NCBI GenBank assembly: GCA_934215405.1
Contig: CAKPZU010000041.1
Span: 1 to 16,669, forward strand
Source of the DNA: an uncultured Bacilli bacterium
GTDB lineage: Bacteria; Bacillota_I; Bacilli_A; RFN20; CAG-631
Direction of reading: 5' to 3'
Length of the DNA: 16,669 nucleotides
Shown: piece after piece, positions 1 through 6,813 of the stretch
How positions within the stretch are numbered: the stretch's first letter is position 1
Layout: every line of letters begins with the position of its first letter
The notes under the pieces: model-generated
Told to the model about the DNA's origin: nothing
Seen by the model: only the letters and a program-made list of their open reading frames with translations
Databases searched by the model: none
Position numbers and translations under genes: made by a program

Positions 1-32
1 TTATAAGAAACTGACTTTTTCTTTTCAATTCT

Positions 33-52
33 TTGTGGGCCCACAATTTTTT
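33..52. other. Perfect 14-bp palindrome followed by a T-run
   Basis: A perfect palindrome (TTGTG-GGCC-CACAA read as a hairpin) at 33-46 is followed by six T at 47-52. A second block, CCCCACAG at 53-60, could pair with the left arm instead. This could be the terminator of a plus-strand gene lying left of the window, or a dyad operator. No gene is visible around it within the window, and the hairpin stem is only 5 bp if a tetraloop is left, so the assignment is weak. Nothing else recognisable lies in positions 1-77. Confidence 0.3.
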
Positions 53-77
53 CCCCACAGTTTATTTTAAAGAGCCT

Positions 78-101
78 AAAAAAGGCCAAATGGCCTTTTT
101 T
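78..101. terminator. Rho-independent terminator, GGCC core
   Basis: The stem is A6-GGCC-A (78-88) against T-GGCC-T6 (91-101) with an AA loop, so it has a U-run on either strand. It lies just downstream of the minus-strand DUF2188-like gene and would end the exporter/cupin transcript. It could equally stop a plus-strand transcript entering from the left. Confidence 0.8.
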
Positions 102-108
102 AAATGGT

Positions 109-297
109 TTAATATTGATCTTCTTTATCTTCAATAACTAGATCACATGCAAATTCTTCAGCATATTTTCTTCCTTGCTTAACGCATTCTTGCTTTGTTT
201 GATAATGCTTAGAATAAACATGTCCATCTGGAGCTTGAATTTCCCAGTTGTTTTGTTCAGCACATGGTCTACATATAACTTTTTGTTTTCTATTCAT
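109..297 (-). CDS. Small DUF2188-like protein (62 aa)
   Basis: I call a 62-residue cytoplasmic protein. The reading frame is open to an ATG at 354, but the ATG at 297 is chosen because GAAAGGA lies about 11 nt upstream of it and the protein similarity begins there. The C-terminal half (about residues 24-57) has the layout of the DUF2188 fold: a DGH-V start, a polar stretch ending in TKQE, a helix with QGRKYAEE, then a strand DLVIEDK followed by an acidic tail. Family members usually show G-W-x-V followed by a helix and ELVI-H-D; the molecular function of DUF2188 is unknown. It carries three Cys (C9, C12, C51); C9-x-x-C12 is suggestive, but two Cys alone do not make a zinc site. It follows the cupin gene by 61 bp with no terminator between them, so co-transcription is likely. 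Function not assigned. Confidence 0.7.
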   Translation of the reverse strand: MNRKQKVICRPCAEQNNWEIQAPDGHVYSKHYQTKQECVKQGRKYAEEFACDLVIEDKEDQY

Positions 298-358
298 ATT
301 GTTTCTATTCCTTTCTACATTTTTATTATGGCTAAAAAAATAAAAACAATACATAAAA

Positions 359-682
359 TTAATAAGAAACTACTAAAAGCATTTTAAAGTTTTCTTCGCC
401 ATATACAGCATGAGGAATATTTTTAGGCATTATAATGCTTTGATTTTCAGTTAAATGGTATATTTTACCATCAATTGTAAATTGACCCTTTCCTTCTAAA
501 AGAGTGACTAAAGCATCTCCACCTGCAGCGTGAGTTGATATCTCCTCACCCTTTGCAAAAGAAAATAAAGTCATACTAACTAGTTCATTTTGAACTAAAG
601 TTTTACTAACTACTTGCCCTTCTTGATATTCAATTTCATTTTTCAAAGTTAAAATCTTTTCTTTTTCAATATTTTTATACAT
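359..682 (-). CDS. Single-domain cupin protein (107 aa)
   Basis: A small cytoplasmic beta-barrel cupin. The ATG at 682 is preceded by AAGGAG at a good distance; that site lies at the extreme 3' end of the exporter gene. The in-frame ATG at 742 would add 20 residues reading through the exporter stop and is rejected. Cupin motif 1 covers about residues 44-66 (GEEISTH, then GDALVTLLEGKG), with H51 as a probable metal ligand; the usual second His of the H-x-H pair is missing (A52-A53). Motif 2 is at about 83-94 (IMPKNIPHAV, H91). One-domain cupins of this kind may bind small molecules or metals and are often annotated only as cupin domain-containing proteins. No enzymatic activity can be assigned. 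It sits 13 bp after the ABC exporter stop, so it is in the same transcript. Confidence 0.85.
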   Translation of the reverse strand: MYKNIEKEKILTLKNEIEYQEGQVVSKTLVQNELVSMTLFSFAKGEEISTHAAGGDALVTLLEGKGQFTIDGKIYHLTENQSIIMPKNIPHAVYGEENFKMLLVVSY

Positions 683-695
683 TGTGTTTCTCCTT

Positions 696-2420
696 TTAAT
701 TGAAAATATGATTACTAAATTGTAAATTATACAATCTAGCATATTCCTTATTTAAAGCCATTAATTCATCATGGCTTCCACACTCTTTTATTTTACCATC
801 ATTTATTAGCATTATTCTAGTAGCATTTTTTATTGTTGATAATCGATGAGCAACAATTATTGTAGTTCTTCCTTCACTTAGCTTATTTAAAGCTTCTTGA
901 ATTAATAATTCTGTAGTATTATCTAAAGCACTAGTTGCCTCATCTAAAATCAAAATTGGAGGATTTTTTAAGAATACTCTAGCAATAGAAATACGTTGCT
1001 TTTGACCGCCTGATAGCTTAACTCCTCTTTCTCCAATTGTTGTTTCAAACTTATTTGGTAAAGACATAATATAATCATATATATTGGCATTTTTACAAGC
1101 ATTAATTACTTCATCATCAGTAGCGTCTAATTTTCCATATAAAATATTTTCTTTAATTGTTCCATTAAATAAAAACACATCCTGCTGAACAATACCTATT
1201 GCTCCTCTTAAGGCTTTAAAGCTTAAGTCATTAATGTTAATTCCATCAATGGTAATATTTCCTTTACTTGCTTTATAAAAATTTGGTATTAAATGGCAAA
1301 TAGTAGTTTTTCCGCCACCTGATTCACCAACTAAGGCAATTGTTTCACCGCTTTTAATATCAAATGAAACATCATTTAAAACATTAGCAGTAGTTTCATA
1401 AGAAAAGCTTACATGATCAAATTTTATATTTCCGTGTAAATTTACATTAGTAATTGGATTTTTTACCTCTTCTTCTACCTTTTCATCCATTATTTCAATA
1501 AATCTTTTAAAGCCAGTAACGCCATCTTGGAATTGCTCAACGAAATTTATTAAGGTAGTAAGAGGATTAATAAACATATTAATTGAAACAATAAATGTAG
1601 TATAATCAGCTAAATCAAGTGTTCCTTTAATTGCTAAAATACCACCAGATATAATACAAACAACGTTAAATAAATCTAAAACAAAGGCTGTTGATGATTG
1701 AAACATTCCCATAGCCTTATAGGCTTTAGAACGTGATTTTACATATTCATTATTACTAACTTCGAATTTTTCTAATTCTTTTTCTTGATTTGTAAAGGCT
1801 TTAGTAACCCTAATACCAGTAATTGATGATTCTAAGGATGAATTAATTCTAGCAATATTTTTTCTATTTTCACTAAAGGCTTTATCCATTTTCTTTCTAA
1901 GCAATAATGAAATTGTAACAAGAATAGGAACGCATAGTAAAATAATTAATGCAAGTAACCAGTTTATTGTAAATAGATAAACAAATGAACCAACAACCAT
2001 TAATCCACAAATAAAAAAGTTTTCAGGTCCATGGTGAGCAAGCTCTGAGACATCTTGTAAATCATTTGTTAAACGTGACATGATTTTCCCTGTTTCATGC
2101 TCATCATAATAAGAATAAGGTAATTCCTCTAAATGTGAAAACATATCTTTTCGCATTTGTGCTTGAATCCTAACTCCCATAACGTGTCCTTTATATTGGA
2201 CAAAGAAGCGTAAAAGCATTCTAATTATGTATAAAATAAATAATGAAATAGAAAAAATAACAATCATTTTGATATTTTTTTCTGGAACATATATTTTAAA
2301 AACCTTATTTGTTAATATAGGATATAGCATACCAATAATTGAAACTAAAAATGAAGCAGCCATATCAAGAGCAAATAGCTTTTTATGTGGTTTATAGTAT
2401 GAAATAAATCGTTTAAACAT
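696..2420 (-). CDS. ABC exporter half-transporter (MdlB/BmrA-like)
   Basis: A 574-residue fused membrane plus ATPase half-transporter that would act as a homodimer in the cytoplasmic membrane. The exporter-type membrane domain spans about residues 1-300, with hydrophobic segments near 18-36, 53-73, 135-155, 157-175, 243-264 and 272-292. The nucleotide-binding domain has Walker A at 365-373 (GESGGGKTT), Q-loop Q412, signature LSGGQ at 469-473, Walker B ending D493-E494, and H-loop H525, all intact. Walker A has G where most families have S or C (GGGK rather than GSGK), which is a tolerated change. GGAGG lies a few bases before the ATG. Substrate cannot be read from sequence: drugs, lipids and peptides are all possible for this family. 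An upstream hairpin separates it from the creatininase gene, while the cupin gene follows closely. No second half-transporter is adjacent, which favours a homodimer. Confidence 0.95.
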   Translation of the reverse strand: MFKRFISYYKPHKKLFALDMAASFLVSIIGMLYPILTNKVFKIYVPEKNIKMIVIFSISLFILYIIRMLLRFFVQYKGHVMGVRIQAQMRKDMFSHLEELPYSYYDEHETGKIMSRLTNDLQDVSELAHHGPENFFICGLMVVGSFVYLFTINWLLALIILLCVPILVTISLLLRKKMDKAFSENRKNIARINSSLESSITGIRVTKAFTNQEKELEKFEVSNNEYVKSRSKAYKAMGMFQSSTAFVLDLFNVVCIISGGILAIKGTLDLADYTTFIVSINMFINPLTTLINFVEQFQDGVTGFKRFIEIMDEKVEEEVKNPITNVNLHGNIKFDHVSFSYETTANVLNDVSFDIKSGETIALVGESGGGKTTICHLIPNFYKASKGNITIDGININDLSFKALRGAIGIVQQDVFLFNGTIKENILYGKLDATDDEVINACKNANIYDYIMSLPNKFETTIGERGVKLSGGQKQRISIARVFLKNPPILILDEATSALDNTTELLIQEALNKLSEGRTTIIVAHRLSTIKNATRIMLINDGKIKECGSHDELMALNKEYARLYNLQFSNHIFN

Positions 2421-2437
2421 TTTAACACCTCCATTTT

Positions 2438-2464
2438 AAAGAAAAGTCACATAAAAATGTGACT
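2438..2464 (-). terminator. Hairpin with U-run between creatininase and exporter genes
   Basis: The stem GTCACAT (2446-2452) pairs with ATGTGAC (2457-2463) around an AAAA loop, with one further A-T pair outside. On the minus strand it is followed by TTTTCTTT. It begins inside the stop codon of the creatininase gene and its tail ends about 4 nt before the GGAGG of the exporter gene, so it may act as an attenuator rather than a full stop. Confidence 0.7.
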
Positions 2465-3272
2465 ATATTTTAGGATTATTGCAATTTTTATAAAACTCTT
2501 CTTGAAGTTTTAATGAAACATCATCATCCTTAATTATTTTTATTACTTTTGCAAAATTATTAATATACATTTCAGTTAGAAATTTACCTTTTTCTGCTGT
2601 TGCATCGCTTGGATCACCAGCTATATGATCTGGATGGTCAGCATACCAATTAATTGCAGAAAATACCCCATTTTCTCCTAAAAATGAATTCCTTTTAAGT
2701 TCAATAGTTTCTTCAACCTTTATTGTTTCTAAATGAACTGTATTTGGATTTGTATACATTATTTCACTAGTTTCCATAACATCAGCATGGCCAGAGCCTC
2801 TTAATGGACCATTCATTTTTAAAAATTCCTTCATTTGTGCTTCACTTCTTGTATGAGCATTATAAACATATACAATATAAGGATGATATTTTTCAAGACG
2901 AGATTGAGCAAAATATCTTACAAAATGATTTGCTCCACCATGTCCATTAACGATAATTATTTTATGATAGCCATTACGAGCTAGCTCATCGCATAATTCT
3001 TCAAGTATTTGAAATTGTAATTGGCTTGAAATAGATAAACAGCCAATTTTATGTTGAGCCTCACTTATAATTCCATATGGAGCAATTGGTACTACTAAAG
3101 CTGGCTCTATTTCACTAGCTTTAATAGAAATATTATTAGCAATAAACATATCTGTTCCTAAAGGCATATGATATCCATGCTTTTCAAGGCAGCCAATTGG
3201 AATAATTGCTACGCCTTTAGTAATCTTTAAGGCTTCTTTAAATTCAACATCAGTTAAATCTTCCCATCTCAT
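2463..3272 (-). CDS. Creatininase-family amidohydrolase
   Basis: A 269-residue cytoplasmic metal-dependent hydrolase of the creatininase/creatinine amidohydrolase superfamily. The first signature is at residues 29-41 (L-E-K-H-G-x-H, then PLGTD), giving probable metal ligands E30, H32 and D41. NGHGG at 109-113 supplies H111. G161-H162-A-D-V-M-E167-T-S matches the third conserved block, with E167 the likely acidic residue. Family members hydrolyse C-N bonds in creatinine, formamides of pyrimidine intermediates, or precursor peptides in mycofactocin maturation; the substrate here is not evident, and no riboflavin-type or mycofactocin genes are nearby. The ATG is preceded by AAGGAG and lies 11 bp after the pyk stop, so the two are very likely co-transcribed. 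The stop codon TAG overlaps the base of the downstream hairpin. True creatinine breakdown is only one of several possibilities. Confidence 0.85.
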   Translation of the reverse strand: MRWEDLTDVEFKEALKITKGVAIIPIGCLEKHGYHMPLGTDMFIANNISIKASEIEPALVVPIAPYGIISEAQHKIGCLSISSQLQFQILEELCDELARNGYHKIIIVNGHGGANHFVRYFAQSRLEKYHPYIVYVYNAHTRSEAQMKEFLKMNGPLRGSGHADVMETSEIMYTNPNTVHLETIKVEETIELKRNSFLGENGVFSAINWYADHPDHIAGDPSDATAEKGKFLTEMYINNFAKVIKIIKDDDVSLKLQEEFYKNCNNPKI

Positions 3273-3283
3273 AGCTTATCTCC

Positions 3284-4693
3284 TTATCTAACCTTTTCAA
3301 TACGCATTAGATTTGTACCATCAATTTGTCTTGCAATACCTGCAACAACAATTAAAATATCATTTTTCTTTACATAAGGCATTGTCTTAGCCTTGTCTAT
3401 AGCTCTAATTGATAATTCCTCAGTTGAGTAATATTCATCCATTAAATAAGGAAAAACATCCCAAGACATTGAAAGCTGATGATAGGCCTTTGTATCAGTT
3501 ACTAAGCCAATAATAGGCATGCTTGGTCTAAAGCGTGAAACCATCATTGCTGTTTTACCAGTTTTAGTACATACAACTATAGAAGCAGCATTTAAATCAA
3601 AAGCTGCATTAACGCTTGAATGGCTCAAGGCGTCAGCTATATTAGTTATTGAAAAATTAATGTTTTTAAAGTTAGTTTTATAATCAATATTAGCTTCTGT
3701 ATCCTTACAAATTCTAGTCATTGTTTTTACAACCTCAACAGGATAATCACCAACTGATGTTTCACCAGATAGCATAACACAGCTAGTTCCATCATATACA
3801 GCGTTTGCAACATCTGATACTTCAGCTCTTGTAGGACGAGGATTATGAGTCATTGATTCAAGCATTTCAGTAGCAGTAATTACTCTTTTACCAGCTAAAT
3901 GAACCTTCTTAATCATATTCTTTTGAATGGCTGGAATTTGTTCAATTGGTATTTCAACGCCTAAATCACCACGAGCAACCATTACTCCATCAACGAAATT
4001 CATAATTTCATCTAAATTATCAATACCTTCTTTATTCTCAATTTTAGCAATTAAGGAAATACTATTTCCATTATTGTTATCTAAATATTCACGAACCTGA
4101 GCAACCTCGCTGCCTCTTGAAACAAATGAGCACGCAATATATTCAACATCATTTTTAATTGCAAAATTCATATCATTAATATCTTTTTCTCTAATAAAAG
4201 GCAAATTAATATGAGTGCCAGGGAAATGCATATTTTTATGATTGCCAATAGTTCCGTTATTTTTTACCTCACAATAAATTAAACCATTTTCAATTTTATT
4301 AATTTCGCAATCTAATATTCCATCATTTAATAATATATGTCCCCCAATAAAAACATCATTAGCTATATCTTTATAATTAATTGGAACAATATTATCATGT
4401 GCTTTAATATTTTCACCAGTAAAAATAATATTATCACCCTTTTTTACTAAAATAGGATTATCAACCTGTCCAGTTCTAACCTCTGGTCCTTTAATATCAA
4501 CCATTATAGCAAGTGGAACCTTTAAATCCTCACGAACCTGCTTTACAATGTCCATTGTTTTTTGGCAATCCTCATAGCTACCATGTGCCATATTAAAGCG
4601 GACAACATTCATTCCAGCCTTAACCATATCACATAATACATCATAAGTATTACTAGAAGGACCAAGTGTACAAATTATTTTTGTTTTTCTCAT
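3284..4693 (-). CDS. pyk: Pyruvate kinase
   Basis: Converts phosphoenolpyruvate and ADP to pyruvate and ATP, the last step of glycolysis, in the cytoplasm as a tetramer. The 469 residues match a single-unit enzyme without the extra C-terminal PEP-utiliser domain seen in many Bacilli. The N-terminus (RKTKIICTLGP) is diagnostic. Visible active-site elements are R32, N34, D66, KGPEVRTG (68-75), catalytic K217 and Mg ligand E219 in IAKIEN, D243 in ARGDLGVE, and T275. The start at 4693 has AAGGAG about 9 nt upstream; the in-frame ATG at 4720 would precede that site and is rejected. Three positions differ from the common pattern: NMAHG for NFSHG (Ser to Ala at 36), VDIKGP for LDTKGP (Thr to Ile at 67), and ATEML for ATQML (Gln to Glu at 276). 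E71 keeps the Glu associated with K+-dependent enzymes. First gene of the minus-strand operon. Confidence 0.97.
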   Translation of the reverse strand: MRKTKIICTLGPSSNTYDVLCDMVKAGMNVVRFNMAHGSYEDCQKTMDIVKQVREDLKVPLAIMVDIKGPEVRTGQVDNPILVKKGDNIIFTGENIKAHDNIVPINYKDIANDVFIGGHILLNDGILDCEINKIENGLIYCEVKNNGTIGNHKNMHFPGTHINLPFIREKDINDMNFAIKNDVEYIACSFVSRGSEVAQVREYLDNNNGNSISLIAKIENKEGIDNLDEIMNFVDGVMVARGDLGVEIPIEQIPAIQKNMIKKVHLAGKRVITATEMLESMTHNPRPTRAEVSDVANAVYDGTSCVMLSGETSVGDYPVEVVKTMTRICKDTEANIDYKTNFKNINFSITNIADALSHSSVNAAFDLNAASIVVCTKTGKTAMMVSRFRPSMPIIGLVTDTKAYHQLSMSWDVFPYLMDEYYSTEELSIRAIDKAKTMPYVKKNDILIVVAGIARQIDGTNLMRIEKVR

Positions 4694-4724
4694 ATGAATT
4701 CGCTCCTTTTTGAAAATCAAAGTA

Positions 4725-4733
4725 ATTATATCA
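4725..4733 (-). promoter_or_regulatory. Extended -10 promoter of pyk
   Basis: On the minus strand TGATATAAT is a perfect extended -10 (TGnTATAAT). There is no good -35 at 17 bp (TACTAG), as expected for an extended -10 promoter. It would give a leader of roughly 25 nt before the pyk start. Confidence 0.65.
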
Positions 4734-4748
4734 TAAAGAAAGAAAAAC

Positions 4749-4767
4749 TAGTAGAAAAAAACTACTA
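4749..4767. promoter_or_regulatory. Palindrome between divergent pyk and lipoprotein genes
   Basis: TAGTAG (4749-4754) and CTACTA (4762-4767) are separated by seven A. The dyad lies just upstream of the pyk -10 and between the presumed -35 and -10 zones of the lipoprotein gene. It could be a shared operator. As an RNA hairpin it would be weak and it has no U-run directly after it on the plus strand. Confidence 0.4.
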
Positions 4768-4774
4768 AATGATT

Positions 4775-4780
4775 TATAAT
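4775..4780 (+). promoter_or_regulatory. Candidate -10 of the lipoprotein gene
   Basis: A perfect TATAAT lies 36 bp upstream of the ATG at 4817. No convincing -35 is found 16-18 bp upstream, where the sequence is the A-rich palindrome, so the promoter is either weak or helped by a factor. Confidence 0.4.
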
Positions 4781-4816
4781 AGTAACAAGTATTTACTTAA
4801 AAGAGAGATAATAAAA

Positions 4817-5623
4817 ATGAAAAATATAAAGAAATTTTTGCTAATAGTTTTAATAATAATATTAAATTCATGTGATATAAATATTTTAACAAAATATGAA
4901 AAATATGTTAATTATAAGTCTTATAACATTCTTCCAAATAGTGGTATGATGTTTAATCCGATTAATACATTAGATATAAATTGGCTAAATGGAAATATAG
5001 AAATTACTAAGAGTACTGAATACGATAAGGTAACAATTTTTGAAAAGACAGCTGATGAATATAAAAAGGATGATTTTTTATGCCATTATTATCGTAAGGA
5101 TGATACCTTATTTGTTAAATATGCTAAATCTAATATATCTATGCCAAAGAAAATTAATAAATCATTAAGTGTTTATATTCCTAGTGATATGAAGCTAGAT
5201 TGTATTAACATTGATGCGGTTTCAAGTAATATTAGCTTATCTAATATAGCAATTAATTCTTTAGATGTTGAAACTGTTTCGGGGAAAATAGAAATAAGTG
5301 ATACAAATATTAAGGAAATGAATTTTGAAACAGTAAGTGGAAATATTATGGCATTTGTAGATAATAATACTACTAAGGTTAATGTCGATAGCGTAAGCGG
5401 TTCAATAATTTTATCAGTATGTGAAGATATAAAAGGCTTCGAGGTCGATTTTGATACAAAAACAGGAACCTTTACAAAGGATTTTGATGTTGTAAGAAAT
5501 AGCAAAAATAATTATGCTTATATGGATTCATCTTTATTATCCTTAACTATCAAAACAGTATCAGGTAATTTATCAATTGCTAAAAATATTATTGACAAAA
5601 TAAATAATAGTAGAAAAAAATAA
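4817..5623 (+). CDS. Lipoprotein with DUF4097-type beta repeats
   Basis: A 268-residue predicted surface lipoprotein. The N-terminus is MKNIKK, then a hydrophobic stretch, then a lipobox ending L16-N-S-C19; Asn at -2 is less common but compatible with lipidation at C19. From about residue 130 to 252 the chain is built of repeated strands with a recurring VSG element: AVSSN (134-138), TVSGK (153-157), TVSGN (172-176), SVSGS (192-196) and TVSGN (247-251). This is the pattern of DUF4097 putative-adhesin beta-solenoid proteins, which have no known enzymatic activity. The start at 4817 is preceded by AGAGAG and precedes a proper signal peptide; an earlier in-frame ATG at 4769 would put 16 polar residues before it and is rejected. 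Divergent from pyk, upstream of gap, with no strong terminator between it and gap. Role in the envelope is inferred; the ligand is unknown. Confidence 0.8.
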   Translation: MKNIKKFLLIVLIIILNSCDINILTKYEKYVNYKSYNILPNSGMMFNPINTLDINWLNGNIEITKSTEYDKVTIFEKTADEYKKDDFLCHYYRKDDTLFVKYAKSNISMPKKINKSLSVYIPSDMKLDCINIDAVSSNISLSNIAINSLDVETVSGKIEISDTNIKEMNFETVSGNIMAFVDNNTTKVNVDSVSGSIILSVCEDIKGFEVDFDTKTGTFTKDFDVVRNSKNNYAYMDSSLLSLTIKTVSGNLSIAKNIIDKINNSRKK

Positions 5624-5647
5624 ATTAAAAATTTATCTTATTTAGCA

Positions 5648-5671
5648 TATCAAATAAAAATGTATTTGATA
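5648..5671. promoter_or_regulatory. Operator-like palindrome overlapping the gap -35
   Basis: TATCAAATA (5648-5656) and TATTTGATA (5663-5671) form a perfect 9-bp inverted repeat with a 6-nt spacer. Its right arm ends in TTGATA, which is the -35 hexamer of the gap promoter. No T-run follows the dyad, so it is more operator-like than terminator-like. Confidence 0.5.
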
Positions 5672-5694
5672 ATTGCGTTTATTAGTGGTATTAT
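5666..5694 (+). promoter_or_regulatory. Sigma-A promoter of gap
   Basis: The -35 TTGATA (5666-5671), a 17-bp spacer and the -10 TATTAT (5689-5694), preceded by TGG giving an extended -10. This is a strong configuration and suits a highly expressed glycolytic gene. The predicted leader is about 38 nt and carries GGAGGA before the ATG. Confidence 0.8.
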
Positions 5695-5738
5695 ATTAGC
5701 GGTGAATAACCTAAAAGTAATTATGGAGGATATAATTT

Positions 5739-6785
5739 ATGTCAAATGAAAAAGTTGTTCGTGTAGCAATTAACGGTTTTGGAAGAATTGGTAGATTAGC
5801 ATTCAGACAAATGTTTAATGCTGAAGGTTATGAAGTTGTAGCAATCAACGATTTAACTTCTCCAAGAATGTTAGCTCATTTATTAAAGTATGATTCAGCA
5901 CAAGGAAGATACGCTTTAGCTGATACTGTAAAGTGCTCAGAAGAAGGCGCTGAACAAGGTTGGATTGAAGTGGCTGGAAAAAGAATTGATATCTATGCAG
6001 AAAAAGATGCAAATAATTGTCCTTGGGGCAAACTTGATGTTGATGTTGTTTTAGAGTGTACAGGTTTTTACTGCTCAAAAGAAAAATCAATGGCACATAT
6101 CAATGCTGGTGCTAAGAAAGTTGTTATTTCAGCTCCTGCAGGAAAAGATTTAAAGACTATCGTTTATAACGTTAACCATGAAACATTAGATGCAAATGAT
6201 CAAATCATTTCAGCAGCTTCTTGTACTACTAACTGTTTAGCTCCTATGGCTAAGGCTTTAAATGATTTTGCTCCAATTCAAAGTGGTATTATGACTACAG
6301 TTCACGCTTATACTGGTGACCAAATGGTATTAGATGGACCACATAGAAAAGGTGATTTAAGAAGAGCAAGAGCAGCAGCATGCTCAATCGTACCAAACTC
6401 AACTGGTGCTGCTAAAGCTATTGGCTTAGTAATCCCAGAATTAAATGGTAGATTAATTGGTTCAGCTCAACGTGTTCCAGTTCCTACAGGATCAACTACA
6501 ATTTTAGTAGCAGTTGTTAAATCTGATAAGGATGTAACAAAGGAAGCTATCAATGCTTATATGAAATCAGTTGCTAACGAATCTTATGGATATACTGAAG
6601 AAGAATTAGTTTCATCTGATATTATTGGTGCAACTCAAGGATCAATCTTTGATGCAACACAAACAATGGTTATCAAACTAGAAAATGGTTTATACCAAGT
6701 ACAAGTTGTAGCATGGTATGATAATGAAAATTCATACACATCTCAAATGGTACGTACAATTAAGTACTTCTCAAATATTAAATAG
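5739..6785 (+). CDS. gap: Glyceraldehyde-3-phosphate dehydrogenase
   Basis: Oxidises and phosphorylates glyceraldehyde 3-phosphate to 1,3-bisphosphoglycerate in glycolysis, as a cytoplasmic tetramer. The 348 residues begin with the Rossmann motif INGFGRIGR (11-19). D38 in AINDL favours NAD over NADP. The catalytic C162 is in SCTTN and its partner H189 in TTVHAYT. RKGDLRRARA (203-212) has the two-residue longer version of the phosphate-binding loop (many enzymes have HKDLRRARA), and the region at 62-82 is also slightly extended, which explains the length above the usual 335 or so. GGAGGA precedes the ATG, and a strong promoter lies just upstream. The stop codon TAG is built into the left arm of the terminator. 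Codon choice (AAC, ATC) looks more biased than in neighbouring genes, as expected for high expression. Confidence 0.97.
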   Translation: MSNEKVVRVAINGFGRIGRLAFRQMFNAEGYEVVAINDLTSPRMLAHLLKYDSAQGRYALADTVKCSEEGAEQGWIEVAGKRIDIYAEKDANNCPWGKLDVDVVLECTGFYCSKEKSMAHINAGAKKVVISAPAGKDLKTIVYNVNHETLDANDQIISAASCTTNCLAPMAKALNDFAPIQSGIMTTVHAYTGDQMVLDGPHRKGDLRRARAAACSIVPNSTGAAKAIGLVIPELNGRLIGSAQRVPVPTGSTTILVAVVKSDKDVTKEAINAYMKSVANESYGYTEEELVSSDIIGATQGSIFDATQTMVIKLENGLYQVQVVAWYDNENSYTSQMVRTIKYFSNIK

Positions 6786-6805
6786 GCCTAAGGCCTATTT
6801 TTTTT
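6780..6805 (+). terminator. Rho-independent terminator of gap
   Basis: The stem AAATAGGCC (6780-6788) pairs with GGCCTATTT (6792-6800) around a TAA loop, and the T-run continues to 6805. The stop codon of gap is inside the left arm. This is the clearest terminator in the window. Confidence 0.9.
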
Positions 6806-6813
6806 ACCAAAAA

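Noticed and set aside
1..77. Possible start of a minus-strand gene leaving the window (open frame from about 77 to the edge, with a GTG near 45)
   Set aside because: No ribosome site, no ATG and too short to judge; the palindrome explains the region equally well.
175..387. Plus-strand open frame of 70 codons
   Set aside because: It lies opposite the DUF2188-like and cupin genes, has no ribosome site and shows low-complexity hydrophobic sequence; a shadow frame.
5173..5505. Minus-strand open frame of 110 codons
   Set aside because: It lies entirely opposite the lipoprotein repeats; its regular Ser/Thr/Val pattern is the antisense of the VSG repeats.
5620..5636. AT-only hairpin after the lipoprotein stop (ATAAATT/AATTTAT)
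   Set aside because: It has no GC pairs and no proper T-run, so it is unlikely to terminate transcription.
5845..6096. Minus-strand open frame of 83 codons
   Set aside because: It lies inside gap on the other strand, without a ribosome site or recognisable domain.
6718..6813. N-terminal extension of the methyltransferase into gap
   Set aside because: The added residues are gap in another frame and would cross the terminator; the family similarity starts after 6814.
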